Source of the DNA: Lacrimispora algidixylanolytica
GTDB lineage: Bacteria > Bacillota > Clostridia > Lachnospirales > Lachnospiraceae
Length of the DNA: 64,000 nt
Direction: 5' to 3'
NCBI RefSeq assembly: GCF_003609635.1
Contig: NZ_MCIA01000013.1
Coordinates: 62,001-126,000 of the forward strand
Shown: positions 1-10,154 of the stretch, piece after piece
How the letters are laid out: each line of letters begins with the position of its first letter
Position numbering within the stretch: the first letter of the stretch is position 1
Made by a program: the position numbers and the translations under genes
The notes under the pieces: generated by a model
What the model was told of the DNA's origin: nothing
What the model saw: only the letters and a program-made list of their open reading frames with translations
Database searches by the model: none

Positions 1-1153
1 ACTTAATGGCATTCTCTACGAGGTTACTCAGTGCAAGGGATAACTTCATCTCATCGACATCGGCAGTCACCTCTCGGATGCTCTCAAAGATCAGTTCCAC
101 ATTGCGCTTTCCAGCTATGGGCCGTAATCTCTTTAAAATCAACTCCAAAAGTCCGTTGATGTTGACCTGCGCTATATTTAAGCTACCACCAGAGGTTTTA
201 TCCATCCGAACCAAGGCCAATAAATCGTCGATTATCTTGCTCTCCCGCTCGATTTCCACAGAGATATCACTCATAAATTCTCGGTAAAGCTCTACCGGAG
301 CATCTTCCATTCCTGTAAGAGAATCAGCCAGTACGCGGATAGAGGTAATGGGTGTCTTAAGTTCATGGGAAACATTGGATACAAACTCTTCTCTTGATTT
401 ATCCACTGCTTTTAATTTCTTTAAGGTCTGATTAATGGAATCCGTAATCGCCATAGTTTCTTTATAGGCTCGAGAACTGATTGGTTCATCCATATCACCT
501 TCAGAAGCACGGTTTAACAGGCGTTGTAACTCCTGAAACGGCTTCATAATCAGCTTTGCGAGCAGAACTACTATGATGGCGAGAATCGATACAATCATCA
601 CGTTTAATAGGGATCCTTTTTCCGATACCTGGGCGACCCGGTTTAGAAGATCTTCTGCGGAAGCGGTTACGATCATCACACCGTCGATCTCTTTATCCTG
701 ACTATTGGAATAGATTGGGATGGTCAAAGCAGAATAACGCTTTTCAGAATTGTATTTATTACTATTTTCCCCGCCAAAACACTTAATCACTTCTTCGGAA
801 ACATTAATCTTGCCAATGGATAAAGAAAAGGTATCACTGATGATACGAAAACTTCGGTTCACAATTACAATTCTTCCATTAAACATATCTGCTTTCACAG
901 ACATCTCATTGTCCAGGAGAGGATCCCTTGGCTCAGACGTCAAATAACCGCTGCGGGTCATCTTATTGCTTAAAATCCAGCATTGGTTTTGAATATCCTG
1001 CATCCTGGAATCAATTAAATTCTGCTTATAAGAACCAAGCATAACCGGACTCTGGATAAAGACAGGTATGCTTCCAATCAATAAAAAGGCTATGATAAGG
1101 GTAGCCCGCAGGCTTATGGTGCGATTTATTTTTAAAATCTTATCCAGAAACAT
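1..1153 (-). CDS. Sensor histidine kinase (3' end outside the window)
   Basis: Membrane sensor kinase that would autophosphorylate and pass phosphate to a response regulator. About 384 residues are visible from ATG at 1153, with AGGAGG about 8 bases upstream. Seen in order: a hydrophobic segment near residues 15-32, an extracytoplasmic region of about 135 residues, a second membrane segment, a HAMP-like linker, then the dimerisation helix with SHELKTP and phospho-acceptor His263, and the beginning of the ATPase domain with an N-box like string (NLVENAIK) at the very edge. The ATP-binding G boxes lie outside the window. It follows degV by 28 bases; no response regulator gene is visible upstream, so a partner may lie beyond the left edge or elsewhere. 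The ligand is unknown. Confidence 0.9.
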   Translation of the reverse strand, partial: MFLDKILKINRTISLRATLIIAFLLIGSIPVFIQSPVMLGSYKQNLIDSRMQDIQNQCWILSNKMTRSGYLTSEPRDPLLDNEMSVKADMFNGRIVIVNRSFRIISDTFSLSIGKINVSEEVIKCFGGENSNKYNSEKRYSALTIPIYSNSQDKEIDGVMIVTASAEDLLNRVAQVSEKGSLLNVMIVSILAIIVVLLAKLIMKPFQELQRLLNRASEGDMDEPISSRAYKETMAITDSINQTLKKLKAVDKSREEFVSNVSHELKTPITSIRVLADSLTGMEDAPVELYREFMSDISVEIERESKIIDDLLALVRMDKTSGGSLNIAQVNINGLLELILKRLRPIAGKRNVELIFESIREVTADVDEMKLSLALSNLVENAIK

Positions 1154-1181
1154 CGTCCCATTCCTCCTACATAATCTCTTG

Positions 1182-2048
1182 TCATAGTTCTAGCTTTTTC
1201 GTACAGGTAATGGCTAGAGCACCTGGTCCAATGTGACAGGATATGCTTAAGGATAGATGATCCACGTAAATCTCACCTGTCTCTGGGAATATCTCTTTCA
1301 GCTCCTGTTTAAATTCCAACGCAGCAGCCTCATTATTGGAATGTACCACAGATATGTTCGTATGTATTCCTTTGGGATCTCCAAAGCGCTCTTCCATATC
1401 CTTTTTAGCAGCAGTAATCATCATGGTTTTTGCTTGTTTGGTGGTTCTTGCTTTAGCAAAAGCATCCAGCTTTTCTCCCTGAATCGTAAGAACTGGCTTG
1501 ATTCGAAGGAAGGAACCTAAAAGAGCAGCCGCCGGTGTGATTCTACCACCCTTTTTTAAGTATTCTAAGGTATCCAATGTAATATAGATAGTAGAATCCA
1601 TCTTGGTCTCTTCTAACTTTTCTTTAATCGCACTGCCACTCATACCGGCATCTGCCATTCTTTTTGCTTCCAGGGCAGACTCTCTTAATGTTACGGAGAT
1701 ACGCTGGTTATTGACTACGAATACTTTCCCAGCATAATCCTCTGCAAGCACTAGGGCCGTCTGGCAGGAGCTGCTTAATCCGCTGGACATCGGAATGTGA
1801 ACCACTTGATCGTATTCTTCCAAAAGCTTATTCCAGGCATCCATAAGGTCTGCAGGAGATGGCTGAGAGGTGGAAATGTCCACTCCCTCCTCTAATTTTT
1901 TATAAAATTCTTTTTGAGTTAGAGTAATATCTTCAAAAAATGTTTCTCCACCCATCATAAAAGGCATTGGTATCACATAAATTCCAGCTTCCTTGCCCTG
2001 CAATTGGGTAATTCCACTGTTGCTGTCCGTTAAAATCGCTACTTTCAT
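1182..2048 (-). CDS. degV: DegV family fatty-acid-binding protein
   Basis: 288 residues, the usual DegV length. DegV/FakB proteins bind a fatty acid and present it to a FakA kinase domain for phospholipid synthesis; that role is family knowledge. Visible marks are the N-terminal TDSNSG, the TSQPSP motif at 60-65 and the SSGLSSS motif at 88-94 that forms the carboxylate pocket, and a C-terminal domain with GPGALAI. It sits 12 bases after the ABC exporter gene and 28 before the kinase gene, so the genes are probably co-transcribed. The specific lipid and partner kinase cannot be read from the sequence. The family call is firm; the functional role is inferred. Confidence 0.93.
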   Translation of the reverse strand: MKVAILTDSNSGITQLQGKEAGIYVIPMPFMMGGETFFEDITLTQKEFYKKLEEGVDISTSQPSPADLMDAWNKLLEEYDQVVHIPMSSGLSSSCQTALVLAEDYAGKVFVVNNQRISVTLRESALEAKRMADAGMSGSAIKEKLEETKMDSTIYITLDTLEYLKKGGRITPAAALLGSFLRIKPVLTIQGEKLDAFAKARTTKQAKTMMITAAKKDMEERFGDPKGIHTNISVVHSNNEAAALEFKQELKEIFPETGEIYVDHLSLSISCHIGPGALAITCTKKLEL

Positions 2049-2060
2049 TTCCGTTCTCCT

Positions 2061-3842
2061 TTATTTCTCTAACTCAACTTCCTTCTCTGTTTCCCTTACA
2101 GAGGTATAAAGCTGATAATACATTCCTTGCTTTGAAAGAAGCTCCTCATGACTGCCTTCTTCTACGATCCTGCTTTCAGACAGAACCAAAATTCGGTCAG
2201 CATTCTGTATGGTTGTAAGACGATGGGCAATGGTAAGTGTGGTTCGTCCCTCTGACAATCGATCCAGGGACTTGGATACCAGATACTCGCTTTCATTATC
2301 CAGGGCGGAGGTCGCTTCATCTAATATCAGTACTGGTGGATTTTTAAGAAATACTCTGGCGATACTGACCCGCTGTTTTTGACCACCGGATAATTTCACG
2401 CCTCGTTCTCCCACATAAGTTTCATAGCCCTCTTTTAGTCCCATAATAAACTCATGAGCTCCTGCCAGCTTTGCTGCCTCATATACAGCCTCTTTGGAGG
2501 CACCTGGATGACCATATTCAATATTTTCAAAAACAGTGCCGGAAAATAGATATACATCCTGCTGGACAACACCTACTGCATTTCTTAAACTGTCTAGTGT
2601 AACTGTTTTTATATCCTGTCCGTCAAGAAGAATGTTTCCTTCTGTTGGATCATAAAACCGGGGAAGTAGATTGCATAATGTAGTTTTTCCTCCACCAGAG
2701 GGGCCTACTAAAGCTACTTTCTCTCCAGGCCTGATGGAAAGATTAATATGGCTTAAGACCGCATTGTGATCATCAGGATATTCAAAAGAAACATCCTTAA
2801 ATTCAATGCTGCCCTTTACCTCATCAAGATGAGTCGCACCTTCTTCGTCAAAGATATCGACATCTGCATCCATGAGTTCCATAAAACGTTCAATTCCTGT
2901 CATACCTCTTTGGAACTGTTCTGCAAACTCAATGATTCTACGAATGGTAGAAAGAAGAGTAAATACATAAAGGGTATATGCTACCAAATCTCCTGGCTCA
3001 ATCAGCCCTTTGATCATGAAGATTCCACCTGCTACGATAACTACCACATACATCAGTCCGTCGAACATGCGGATGGTATTTTGAAAAGCAGCCATGTATT
3101 TGTAGGCTTTCCTTTTGATGTTAAGGAACTCCATATTGTCCTGAGTGAACTTCTCAATCTCTATCTGTTCGTTGGCAAATGCACGTACCACACGGTTACC
3201 AAGAAGACTGTCTTCAATCCTTGAATTCAATTCCCCGATGTGATTTCTCTGTTGCTTAAATGCACGTTTTACCTGAAGGTTAAAGTATATGCAAGAAACT
3301 CCCATCACCGGAATCAAACAGAAAATAATTAAAGTCAGAGGCAGATTGATCCTAGATAAAATAATAAAGGAAACCACAGTCTTTAAAAATGCAATGAAAA
3401 ACTCTTCCGGACAATGGTGAGAAAATTCCGTCACTTCAAACAAATCACTGGTGATCCTTGACATGATTTGCCCAACTTTGGTGTTGTTAAAATAGTTATC
3501 AGAAAGCTTCTGTAAATGAGAAAAGGCATCCTGCCTCATATCAGTCTCAATGGCGGCTCCCATGACATGTCCCGTATAAGCCATATAAAAACTAGCAATT
3601 CCGTCAATGATTCTGAGCGCAAAATAAAACAAACCCATACTTACAATGGTGTTCACTGATAAAGAAGCCACATCCTTAAGTCCCTGATTCGTTACATAAC
3701 GTAGAATCAAGGGTAAAACCATCTCACAAATTGTTGTTAGTGACGCACAGAACAAGTCCATGATCATCACTTTGGTGTATTTTTTATAGTAAGGCACAAA
3801 GCGTTTTAGCAATACGCCTGTCTTCATCTCTTTTTCTTTCAT
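2061..3842 (-). CDS. ABC transporter, fused permease and ATPase
   Basis: 593-residue half transporter of the MsbA/LmrA exporter type, expected to dimerise in the membrane. The N-terminal ~320 residues hold six hydrophobic helices. The ATPase half shows Walker A GPSGGGKT (380-387), the signature LSGGQ (484-488), Walker B LILDEAT (about 505-511), the D-loop SALD and the switch histidine at about 540. All catalytic residues are present. It lies 8 bases after the unknown 414-residue gene and 12 before degV, suggesting one leftward transcript. Substrate could be a lipid, drug or peptide; sequence alone does not decide. Confidence 0.93.
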   Translation of the reverse strand: MKEKEMKTGVLLKRFVPYYKKYTKVMIMDLFCASLTTICEMVLPLILRYVTNQGLKDVASLSVNTIVSMGLFYFALRIIDGIASFYMAYTGHVMGAAIETDMRQDAFSHLQKLSDNYFNNTKVGQIMSRITSDLFEVTEFSHHCPEEFFIAFLKTVVSFIILSRINLPLTLIIFCLIPVMGVSCIYFNLQVKRAFKQQRNHIGELNSRIEDSLLGNRVVRAFANEQIEIEKFTQDNMEFLNIKRKAYKYMAAFQNTIRMFDGLMYVVVIVAGGIFMIKGLIEPGDLVAYTLYVFTLLSTIRRIIEFAEQFQRGMTGIERFMELMDADVDIFDEEGATHLDEVKGSIEFKDVSFEYPDDHNAVLSHINLSIRPGEKVALVGPSGGGKTTLCNLLPRFYDPTEGNILLDGQDIKTVTLDSLRNAVGVVQQDVYLFSGTVFENIEYGHPGASKEAVYEAAKLAGAHEFIMGLKEGYETYVGERGVKLSGGQKQRVSIARVFLKNPPVLILDEATSALDNESEYLVSKSLDRLSEGRTTLTIAHRLTTIQNADRILVLSESRIVEEGSHEELLSKQGMYYQLYTSVRETEKEVELEK

Positions 3843-3850
3843 ATAATCCT

Positions 3851-5095
3851 CTACTCTGTAATTCTTATGCTTTTAATTAGGTCCAAAGCCCAGTCCTTTT
3901 CTCCGGGCCCTCTGCTTATAATGTTTATATTCATGCGCTGTTCTTTGTAAATCACTTGGGCTGATACCCCATAAAGAACCTCATTTATTTTACTCTCTGG
4001 TTCATAAAAAGCAACACGTGCCTTGGCATCTCCCACAGGAAATTCCATGATTTCTTCCACAATCCCCTGCTCAAACCACTGCTTTTTAAATTCTGCTTCT
4101 CGTCCCTTAAAGAGAGCAGCATAAATGTAATAATCATGTCCCCCATACAAGTCGCCATCGTAATAGTGATCCATGATCCCATAATCTGCTTCATCATATA
4201 AGAAGTTTCCCGGTATTCCAAAGCTCATGCTTCCAATCTTTCTGTATACCAGGTGTTTTCTGCAACCAATGCAATCCTCAGATAAGAGCACGGTCGCTAA
4301 AAGATCAACTGGTTTATGATTGTGAAGGTTGCATACCTCTAGATATTCCTTCCTGGGAAATGGAATCTTATCATCCATAGAAATCGCTGTCTCTAATAGG
4401 TCAATGATTTCTTTATTAATGTTTTTATCTTGACGACTTCGCTCTGATGGCATGAAATAGCAAAACTGGTTTAACAATACGAGGGCGCTGTTTCGATAGA
4501 ACCAGGCATCTTTTTCCACCTCGTTCCACACAAAAAAGTCTCTGGCAAACGCCACGCTCATACCAGAATTCGTCATTCCCTTTAGTTCCTTAAATGAAAA
4601 TGCACGGATATGAGTAATCAGCTTTTCTTCCTGCCGCATTGGTATGTAATAGATGGCAGGCCAGCAAAACATATATTCCTCACTTTGATTCCATTTAGAT
4701 ACAAGATCCACAAGATCTGAAAACCACTGATAGAAATATTTCTGCCGCATAGCCAGAAAATCTCTTTTCACATAAAAACCCGTCCGGTCCTCTACTTTTA
4801 GCTTAAGCTTTTCTATCTCTGCAAGGCGCTCCAGGAATTCAATAACCGCAACATGAAAACCTGGTCCTGCTATATTGGTTTGGCTTTCCCCCTGTAGCTT
4901 ATTCTTATTCCATTGAAACCAGATATAACCTTCCGGGCAGAGCTGTACCAGCAAAAAGCCTTCAATCCTGTAACAATGGTACCCCATTTCCTTTACCAGA
5001 CTTTTCGTCATTCGCTCGGCATTCTGGAGATTCCAGACTACTCCAGAAAATATTTTTTTCTTTGGCTCCAAAGAAAATCTGATACGAATACTCAT
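3851..5095 (-). CDS. Uncharacterised 414-residue protein
   Basis: I do not recognise the family. The protein looks soluble: no signal peptide and no clear membrane segment. It is rich in aromatic residues, with several WxW/Y-type clusters (for example YEWF-like strings near 125-135), and has a CIGC pair near residue 275 that could bind metal or form a disulfide. The C-terminal ~80 residues look like a small alpha/beta domain ending in an amphipathic helix (WALDLIKSIRI). It is the first gene of a leftward set with an ABC exporter and degV, 8 bases from the former. Codon use resembles its neighbours, so it is probably an old resident gene. Confidence 0.75.
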   Translation of the reverse strand: MSIRIRFSLEPKKKIFSGVVWNLQNAERMTKSLVKEMGYHCYRIEGFLLVQLCPEGYIWFQWNKNKLQGESQTNIAGPGFHVAVIEFLERLAEIEKLKLKVEDRTGFYVKRDFLAMRQKYFYQWFSDLVDLVSKWNQSEEYMFCWPAIYYIPMRQEEKLITHIRAFSFKELKGMTNSGMSVAFARDFFVWNEVEKDAWFYRNSALVLLNQFCYFMPSERSRQDKNINKEIIDLLETAISMDDKIPFPRKEYLEVCNLHNHKPVDLLATVLLSEDCIGCRKHLVYRKIGSMSFGIPGNFLYDEADYGIMDHYYDGDLYGGHDYYIYAALFKGREAEFKKQWFEQGIVEEIMEFPVGDAKARVAFYEPESKINEVLYGVSAQVIYKEQRMNINIISRGPGEKDWALDLIKSIRITE

Positions 5096-5198
5096 CTGAA
5101 ACCCTTCCTAACATATCTTTATCTATTCTATCGTATTTCCGTTAGAAATGGAAGCCCAAAACTAATTTGGACAAATATAAATTTCCGGACAGTGAAAG

Positions 5199-5236
5199 GA
5201 GGGCCGTCCAGATTTTCCCTGGAAGGCCCTCTTTTT
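5199..5236 (-). terminator. Hairpin after the glycolytic block
   Basis: Perfect arms GAGGGCC (5199-5205) and GGCCCTC (5225-5231), extended by a CCAG/CTGG pairing inside. It lies just after gpmI. The clean T run (5232-5236) is on the plus strand, so on the gpmI strand the U tract is poor; it may act in both directions or mainly block rightward readthrough. Confidence 0.55.
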
Positions 5237-5245
5237 ACATATAAA

Positions 5246-6784
5246 TTATTTAACAAGCAATGATTTTCCTGTCATTTCCACTGGTTGCTTCATACCCAAA
5301 AGCTCAATAAGAGTAGGAGCAATATCTGCAAGGCTTCCGCCTTCTCTTAGCTTATAGGAAGGGTCTGCATTCACCAAGATGAATGGAACTGGATTAGTCG
5401 TATGAGCCGTAAATGGTTCTCCTGTTACATAATCCATTAACTGCTCTGCATTTCCATGGTCCGCACAGATAAATAATACGCCGCCAGTTTCCTTAATGGC
5501 ATCAACGGTTTCTCCCACACAAGCATCAACGGTTTCAATTGCCTTAATGGCAGCAGCCTCAATTCCTGTATGACCAACCATATCTGGGTTAGCGAAATTT
5601 ACGATAATTACATCGTATTTACCTGATCGAATGGCTCCGGTAAGCTTCTCACTTACAATGGAAGCGCTCATCTCTGGCTGTAAATCATAGGTTGCAACCT
5701 TTGGAGAAGGTACCAGAAGCCGATCTTCACCTACATTAGGTTCTTCCACGCCACCATTAAAGAAGAAGGTTACATGAGCATATTTCTCTGTCTCAGCAAT
5801 TCTTGCCTGAGTCATGTTATTATTTGCAAGAAATTCACCAAAGGTATTTGTAATGGAGTCTTTCTTAAATGCTACCAGTTTATTGTTAATGGTCTCATCG
5901 TAATTGGTGAAGCAAACAAAGGTAAGATCAAGACGCTTCTCTCTCTCAAATCCCTTAAATTCATCATCACAGAAAGCTCTTGTCATCTCTCTTGCTCGGT
6001 CAGGACGGAAATTAAAGAAAATTACCGAATCATGGTCTGATACCACAGCTACCGGCTTTCCTCCTTCTGTTACGACTAGAGGCTCCACAAACTCATCATT
6101 GACGCCCTTATCATAAGAGGCCTGAATCCCAGCTACTGCTGATTCTGCATGATTTCCTTCTCCCTTTGTCAGAGCATTGTAGGCACGTTCCACACGGTCC
6201 CATCTGTTATCACGGTCCATGGCGTAATAACGACCTGCCACAGATGCCACTTTTCCAACGCCCAACTCCTTCATCTTCGCTTCTAGAGCTTCTACAAAAC
6301 CTTTTCCAGAAGCAGGAGGAGTATCACGTCCATCTAAGAAACAGTGTACATAAACTTTCTCAAGTCCGCTTCTCTTTGCTAACTCAAGTAAACCATAAAT
6401 ATGGGTAATATGGCTATGAACGCCGCCATCTGAAACCAATCCCCACATATGAAGAGCTGAGTGATTCTTTTTGCAGTTTTCAACTGCCTGTAAAAATGCA
6501 GGTACTTCAAAGAAATCTCCATCTCCTATGGATTTGGTTATTCTAGTCAACTCCTGATATACCACGCGTCCTGCGCCCATATTTAAATGTCCTACTTCTG
6601 AATTTCCCATCTGTCCTTCAGGAAGTCCTACGGAAAGACCGCTGGCATTTCCTTTTACATAAGGACACTGGCTCATCAACTGGTCCATAATGGGTGTTCT
6701 TGCTTCGCAGACAGCATTGTGGTCACAATTATCATTTAATCCATAACCATCAAGTATCATTAATACAACTGGCTTTTTGCTCAT
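5246..6784 (-). CDS. gpmI: Phosphoglycerate mutase, cofactor-independent
   Basis: Interconverts 3- and 2-phosphoglycerate in lower glycolysis, a cytosolic Mn-dependent enzyme of the alkaline phosphatase superfamily. 512 residues, the standard length. Visible: metal-site LDGYG with Asp12, the phosphoserine site MGNSEVGH with Ser62, FNFRPDRARE, and the C-terminal metal motif CADHGNAEQ and AHTTNPVPF. It is the last gene of the gap-pgk-tpiA-gpmI block, about 125 bases after tpiA and separated from it by a strong terminator, so it probably has its own promoter in that gap. Confidence 0.97.
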   Translation of the reverse strand: MSKKPVVLMILDGYGLNDNCDHNAVCEARTPIMDQLMSQCPYVKGNASGLSVGLPEGQMGNSEVGHLNMGAGRVVYQELTRITKSIGDGDFFEVPAFLQAVENCKKNHSALHMWGLVSDGGVHSHITHIYGLLELAKRSGLEKVYVHCFLDGRDTPPASGKGFVEALEAKMKELGVGKVASVAGRYYAMDRDNRWDRVERAYNALTKGEGNHAESAVAGIQASYDKGVNDEFVEPLVVTEGGKPVAVVSDHDSVIFFNFRPDRAREMTRAFCDDEFKGFEREKRLDLTFVCFTNYDETINNKLVAFKKDSITNTFGEFLANNNMTQARIAETEKYAHVTFFFNGGVEEPNVGEDRLLVPSPKVATYDLQPEMSASIVSEKLTGAIRSGKYDVIIVNFANPDMVGHTGIEAAAIKAIETVDACVGETVDAIKETGGVLFICADHGNAEQLMDYVTGEPFTAHTTNPVPFILVNADPSYKLREGGSLADIAPTLIELLGMKQPVEMTGKSLLVK

Positions 6785-6867
6785 AACTAGTTTCTCCTTT
6801 TCATTATGCTATATTAATCGGAATGAAAAATTGTTGTAGGTAACCGAAACGTGTATCAAGATAAAAA

Positions 6868-6903
6868 CTGCCGACTCATGGTTACATGATAAGGAGTCGG
6901 CAG
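6868..6903 (-). terminator. Rho-independent terminator after tpiA
   Basis: Perfect 10-bp stem CTGCCGACTC / GAGTCGGCAG followed on the minus strand by TTTTTAT, directly after the tpiA stop. Confidence 0.9.
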
Positions 6904-6909
6904 CATTCT

Positions 6910-7662
6910 TTATTTGTTATAATTAACAATGGAACCAAACTCTGGCTTTAAGGAAGCTCCTCCTACTAAACCACCATCAATGTCTGGCTGAGCAAACAGT
7001 TCTGGTGCACTTGCTGCAGATACAGATCCGCCGTACTGAATACGGATTGCAGCAGCAGTTGCTTGATCATAAATCTCACCGATGCAAACACGGATTGCAC
7101 TGCATACTTCCTGTGCCTGTTCTGTGGTTGCTACCTTACCTGTGCCAATGGCCCAGATTGGTTCATAAGCGATGACAGATTCTTTTGCCTGATCGGCCGT
7201 AACATTTAAGAATGCAATCTTAATCTGCTGACGGATCCAGTCAAGTGTAATGCCCTGTTCTCTCTGAGTTAAGGACTCTCCACAGCATACGATTGGTGTA
7301 ATGCCGTATTCAAAAGCCTTTAATACCTTCTTATTCACATCTTCATCTGATTCAGCAAAATATTCTCTACGCTCAGAATGGCCGATTACCACGTATTTTA
7401 CTCCTGCATCCTTTAACATGGCTGGAGAAGTCTCACCGGTATAAGCGCCCTTATCCTCATAATACATGTTTTCTGCACCAATATTGATATTGGACCCCTT
7501 AGCAGCTTCCATGGCCGGAATAATATCAATTGCTGGTACACAGAAAATAACATCTACCTCATCATTTGCTACTAAAGGCTTTAATGTATTTACAAGCTCA
7601 ACCGCCTCGGTTGGCGTCATATTCATCTTCCAGTTTCCTGCTATGATTTTTTTTCTTGACAT
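6910..7662 (-). CDS. tpiA: Triosephosphate isomerase
   Basis: Interconverts dihydroxyacetone phosphate and glyceraldehyde 3-phosphate. 250 residues with the full catalytic set: Lys12 in GNWKMN, His95 in IGHSERRE and Glu167 in [12 protein letters not shown]; the phosphate-gripping GGS and GGLVGGASL strings are near the C-terminus. It follows pgk by 65 bases, with only a weak hairpin between, so pgk readthrough is likely, and ends in a strong terminator. Confidence 0.98.
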   Translation of the reverse strand: MSRKKIIAGNWKMNMTPTEAVELVNTLKPLVANDEVDVIFCVPAIDIIPAMEAAKGSNINIGAENMYYEDKGAYTGETSPAMLKDAGVKYVVIGHSERREYFAESDEDVNKKVLKAFEYGITPIVCCGESLTQREQGITLDWIRQQIKIAFLNVTADQAKESVIAYEPIWAIGTGKVATTEQAQEVCSAIRVCIGEIYDQATAAAIRIQYGGSVSAASAPELFAQPDIDGGLVGGASLKPEFGSIVNYNK

Positions 7663-7692
7663 ACGATTACCCTTCCTTTATCTACACTCAAA

Positions 7693-7715
7693 GCCCGGAC
7701 GCTCACCGCCCGGGC
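7693..7715 (-). terminator. GC-rich hairpin between pgk and tpiA
   Basis: Arms GCCCGG (7693-7698) and CCGGGC (7710-7715). On the pgk strand it is followed only by TTTGAG, so it is a weak or partial terminator, or an mRNA-end stabiliser inside the operon. Confidence 0.45.
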
Positions 7716-7727
7716 CGGTATTTGTTC

Positions 7728-8939
7728 TTATTTATTGTCAGCTGCTGCAACGCCTGGAAGTTCTTTTCCTTCTAGGAACTCTAAGGAAGCACCGCCACCT
7801 GTAGAGATATGAGTCATCTTGTCAGCAAATCCAAGTCTCTTCACTGCATTGACTGAATCACCACCGCCAATAACGGTAGTTGCATCAGTAAGAGCTGCAA
7901 CGGAACGACATACTTCTAAGGTTCCTTCTGCAAAATTAGAGAATTCAAAAACCCCCATTGGTCCGTTCCATACAACGGTCTTTGCGTCTGATAATGCTTC
8001 CTTAAAAATCTCGATTGTCTTAGGTCCGATATCAAAACCTGACCAACCTACATCGATTGATTCAACAACTTTTCTTTCTGTATCGTTGGAGAATTCTTTT
8101 CCTTCTACATTATCAACTGGAAGAAGAAGTTTAACGCCTTTTTCTTTCGCTTTCTCAATCATCTCTAATGCATAATCAAGCTTATCTTCTTCACATAAAG
8201 AATTACCAATTTCTCTGCCCTGAGCTTTTTCAAAGGTATAAGCCATGCCGCCACCGATGATTAAAGTATCAACCTTATCAAGAAGGTTATTGATTACATT
8301 GATCTTATCAGAAACCTTAGCTCCACCAAGAATTGCAACGAAAGGACGTACTGGATTCTCAACTGTTTCACCTAAGAATTTGATTTCTTTTTCCATTAAG
8401 TATCCAACCACGTTAACAGTTGTATACTTTGTAACGCCTACATTGGAGCAGTGAGCTCTGTGAGCGGTACCAAAGGCGTCATTTACGAAAATGCCATCGC
8501 TTAAAGCAGCAAGCTCTTTTGCATAGACTTCTGCACTCTCGTCCTTGCCGTATTTTGTCTCCTCAACTCTGTAACGGGTATTCTGAAGTAAAAGAACTTC
8601 GCCATCTTTTAATTCAGAAGCAACCTTCTGTGTCTCAGCTCCTGTTACCTGTGGATCATTTACAAATTTAACAGTAACACCAAGTCTCTCGCTTAATGCA
8701 GGTGCCACTGGCTCTAAAGACAATTCAGGAAGAGGCTCACCCTTTGGTTTTCCTAAATGGGAACAAAGAATGACTCTTGCGCCTAAATCTAATAATTTTT
8801 TAATGGTAGGAATTGCTCCGTCAATACGGTTAAAGTTCTGAATCACTCCATCTTTTAATGGTACATTAAAATCGCAACGAACTAAAACTTTCTTTCCCTG
8901 TAATCCAGATAAATCGTCTACTGTCTTTTTACTAAGCAT
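7728..8939 (-). CDS. pgk: Phosphoglycerate kinase
   Basis: Makes ATP and 3-phosphoglycerate from 1,3-bisphosphoglycerate and ADP. 403 residues from the ATG at 8939. That start is chosen because GGAAAGGAG lies about 10 bases upstream; an in-frame ATG at 8960 would place this ribosome site inside the gene. Visible: the substrate motif RCDFNVPL, the SHLGKP loop, and the C-terminal nucleotide-binding GGGDS and TGGGASLE. It lies between gap (with terminator) and tpiA. Confidence 0.97.
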   Translation of the reverse strand: MLSKKTVDDLSGLQGKKVLVRCDFNVPLKDGVIQNFNRIDGAIPTIKKLLDLGARVILCSHLGKPKGEPLPELSLEPVAPALSERLGVTVKFVNDPQVTGAETQKVASELKDGEVLLLQNTRYRVEETKYGKDESAEVYAKELAALSDGIFVNDAFGTAHRAHCSNVGVTKYTTVNVVGYLMEKEIKFLGETVENPVRPFVAILGGAKVSDKINVINNLLDKVDTLIIGGGMAYTFEKAQGREIGNSLCEEDKLDYALEMIEKAKEKGVKLLLPVDNVEGKEFSNDTERKVVESIDVGWSGFDIGPKTIEIFKEALSDAKTVVWNGPMGVFEFSNFAEGTLEVCRSVAALTDATTVIGGGDSVNAVKRLGFADKMTHISTGGGASLEFLEGKELPGVAAADNK

Positions 8940-8995
8940 GCTAATAATGCTCCTTTCCAATATGTGTATACAATATAATTAATAAAAAATAAAAA

Positions 8996-9021
8996 GGGCC
9001 CGGTCCTCAACGACCGGACCC
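8996..9021 (-). terminator. Rho-independent terminator after gap
   Basis: 10-bp stem GGGCCCGGTC / GACCGGACCC with one G-U pair, followed on the minus strand by TTTTTATTTTTT. Confidence 0.93.
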
Positions 9022-9032
9022 TTCTTGGATCA

Positions 9033-10064
9033 TTAGCCTAATTCAGCAAAGTACTTAATTGTACGAACCATCTGGCTTGTATATGAATTTTCGTTATCAT
9101 ACCAAGAAACAACCTGTACCTGATATAAATCATCGCCAATCTTTGATACCATTGTCTGAGTTGCATCAAACAGGGAACCATATCTTGTACCGATAACATC
9201 AGAAGATACAATCTCATCTTCGTTGTAGCCGAAGGACTCGCTTGCTGCTGCCTTCATAGCTGCATTGATGCTGTTCTTTGTTACATCAGTGCCCTTAACA
9301 ACTGCTACTAAGATAGTAGTTGAGCCTGTTGGAACTGGAACTCGCTGAGCGGAACCGATTAACTTGCCGTTTAATGCAGGAATAACTAAACCGATTGCTT
9401 TTGCTGCACCAGTAGAGTTAGGTACGATATTAGCAGCGCCTGCTCTAGCTCTTCTTAAATCACCTTTTCTGTGAGGTCCGTCAAGGATCATCTGATCGCC
9501 AGTGTATGCATGAATGGTGCTCATGATACCAGACTGGATTGGTGCTAAATCATTAAGAGCCTTAGCCATAGGTGCTAAGCAGTTTGTGGTACAAGAAGCT
9601 GCGGAGATGATTTTGTCATCTGCAGTTAATACATTCTCATTAACACTGAAAACTACAGTTGGAAGATCGTCGCCTGCTGGAGCAGAGATAACTACTTTCT
9701 TAGCGCCTGCATCGATATGAGCCTGTGACTGAGCTTTTGAGCAGTAGAAACCAGTACACTCTAAAACTACATCTACACCTACTTTACCCCAAGGAAGGTT
9801 TGCAGCATCTTTCTCAGCGTAAATTTTAATGTTCTTTCCATCAACAGTGATAGAATCTTCAGAAGCTTCAACCGTGTGAACGTTCTCGCCGTAGTATCCA
9901 GCGTATCCGCCCTGTGCAGTATCATATTTTAATAAATGAGCTAACATCTTTGGATCTGTTAAATCGTTAATTGCTACTACTTCATAGCCTTCTGCTCCAA
10001 ACATCTGTCTGAAAGCAAGACGACCAATACGTCCGAAACCATTAATTGCTACTTTTACTGCCAT
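9033..10064 (-). CDS. gap: Glyceraldehyde-3-phosphate dehydrogenase
   Basis: NAD-dependent oxidation and phosphorylation of glyceraldehyde 3-phosphate. 343 residues. Rossmann motif INGFGRIGR at 7-15, Asp34 after AIN indicating NAD preference, catalytic Cys158 in SAASCTTNC and His185 in [10 protein letters not shown] consensus-like promoter and an 18-bp Rex-type operator lie just upstream, so expression is probably tied to the NADH/NAD ratio; the rex gene is 12 kb away in this window. An AGGAGG site sits 8 bases before the ATG. Confidence 0.98.
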   Translation of the reverse strand: MAVKVAINGFGRIGRLAFRQMFGAEGYEVVAINDLTDPKMLAHLLKYDTAQGGYAGYYGENVHTVEASEDSITVDGKNIKIYAEKDAANLPWGKVGVDVVLECTGFYCSKAQSQAHIDAGAKKVVISAPAGDDLPTVVFSVNENVLTADDKIISAASCTTNCLAPMAKALNDLAPIQSGIMSTIHAYTGDQMILDGPHRKGDLRRARAGAANIVPNSTGAAKAIGLVIPALNGKLIGSAQRVPVPTGSTTILVAVVKGTDVTKNSINAAMKAAASESFGYNEDEIVSSDVIGTRYGSLFDATQTMVSKIGDDLYQVQVVSWYDNENSYTSQMVRTIKYFAELG

Positions 10065-10098
10065 AATTCAATTCCTCCTAAGAATAAAATTGATGTGA

Positions 10099-10116
10099 TT
10101 GTTAAATATTAATCAA
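10099..10116 (-). promoter_or_regulatory. Candidate Rex operator at gap
   Basis: The minus strand reads TTGATTAATATTTAACAA, matching 12 of 14 defined positions of the Rex consensus TTGTTAA-N4-TTAACAA. It lies 9 bases downstream of the gap -10 box, over the expected start of transcription, a position fit for repression. Rex control of gap is known in other clostridia; here it is inferred. Confidence 0.6.
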
Positions 10117-10125
10117 CTACCTTTT

Positions 10126-10154
10126 ATTCTACCTAATAACCCAATAAATAGCAA
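10126..10154 (-). promoter_or_regulatory. gap promoter
   Basis: Minus strand -35 TTGCTA (10154-10149) and -10 TAGAAT (10131-10126), spaced by 17 bases. Confidence 0.7.
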
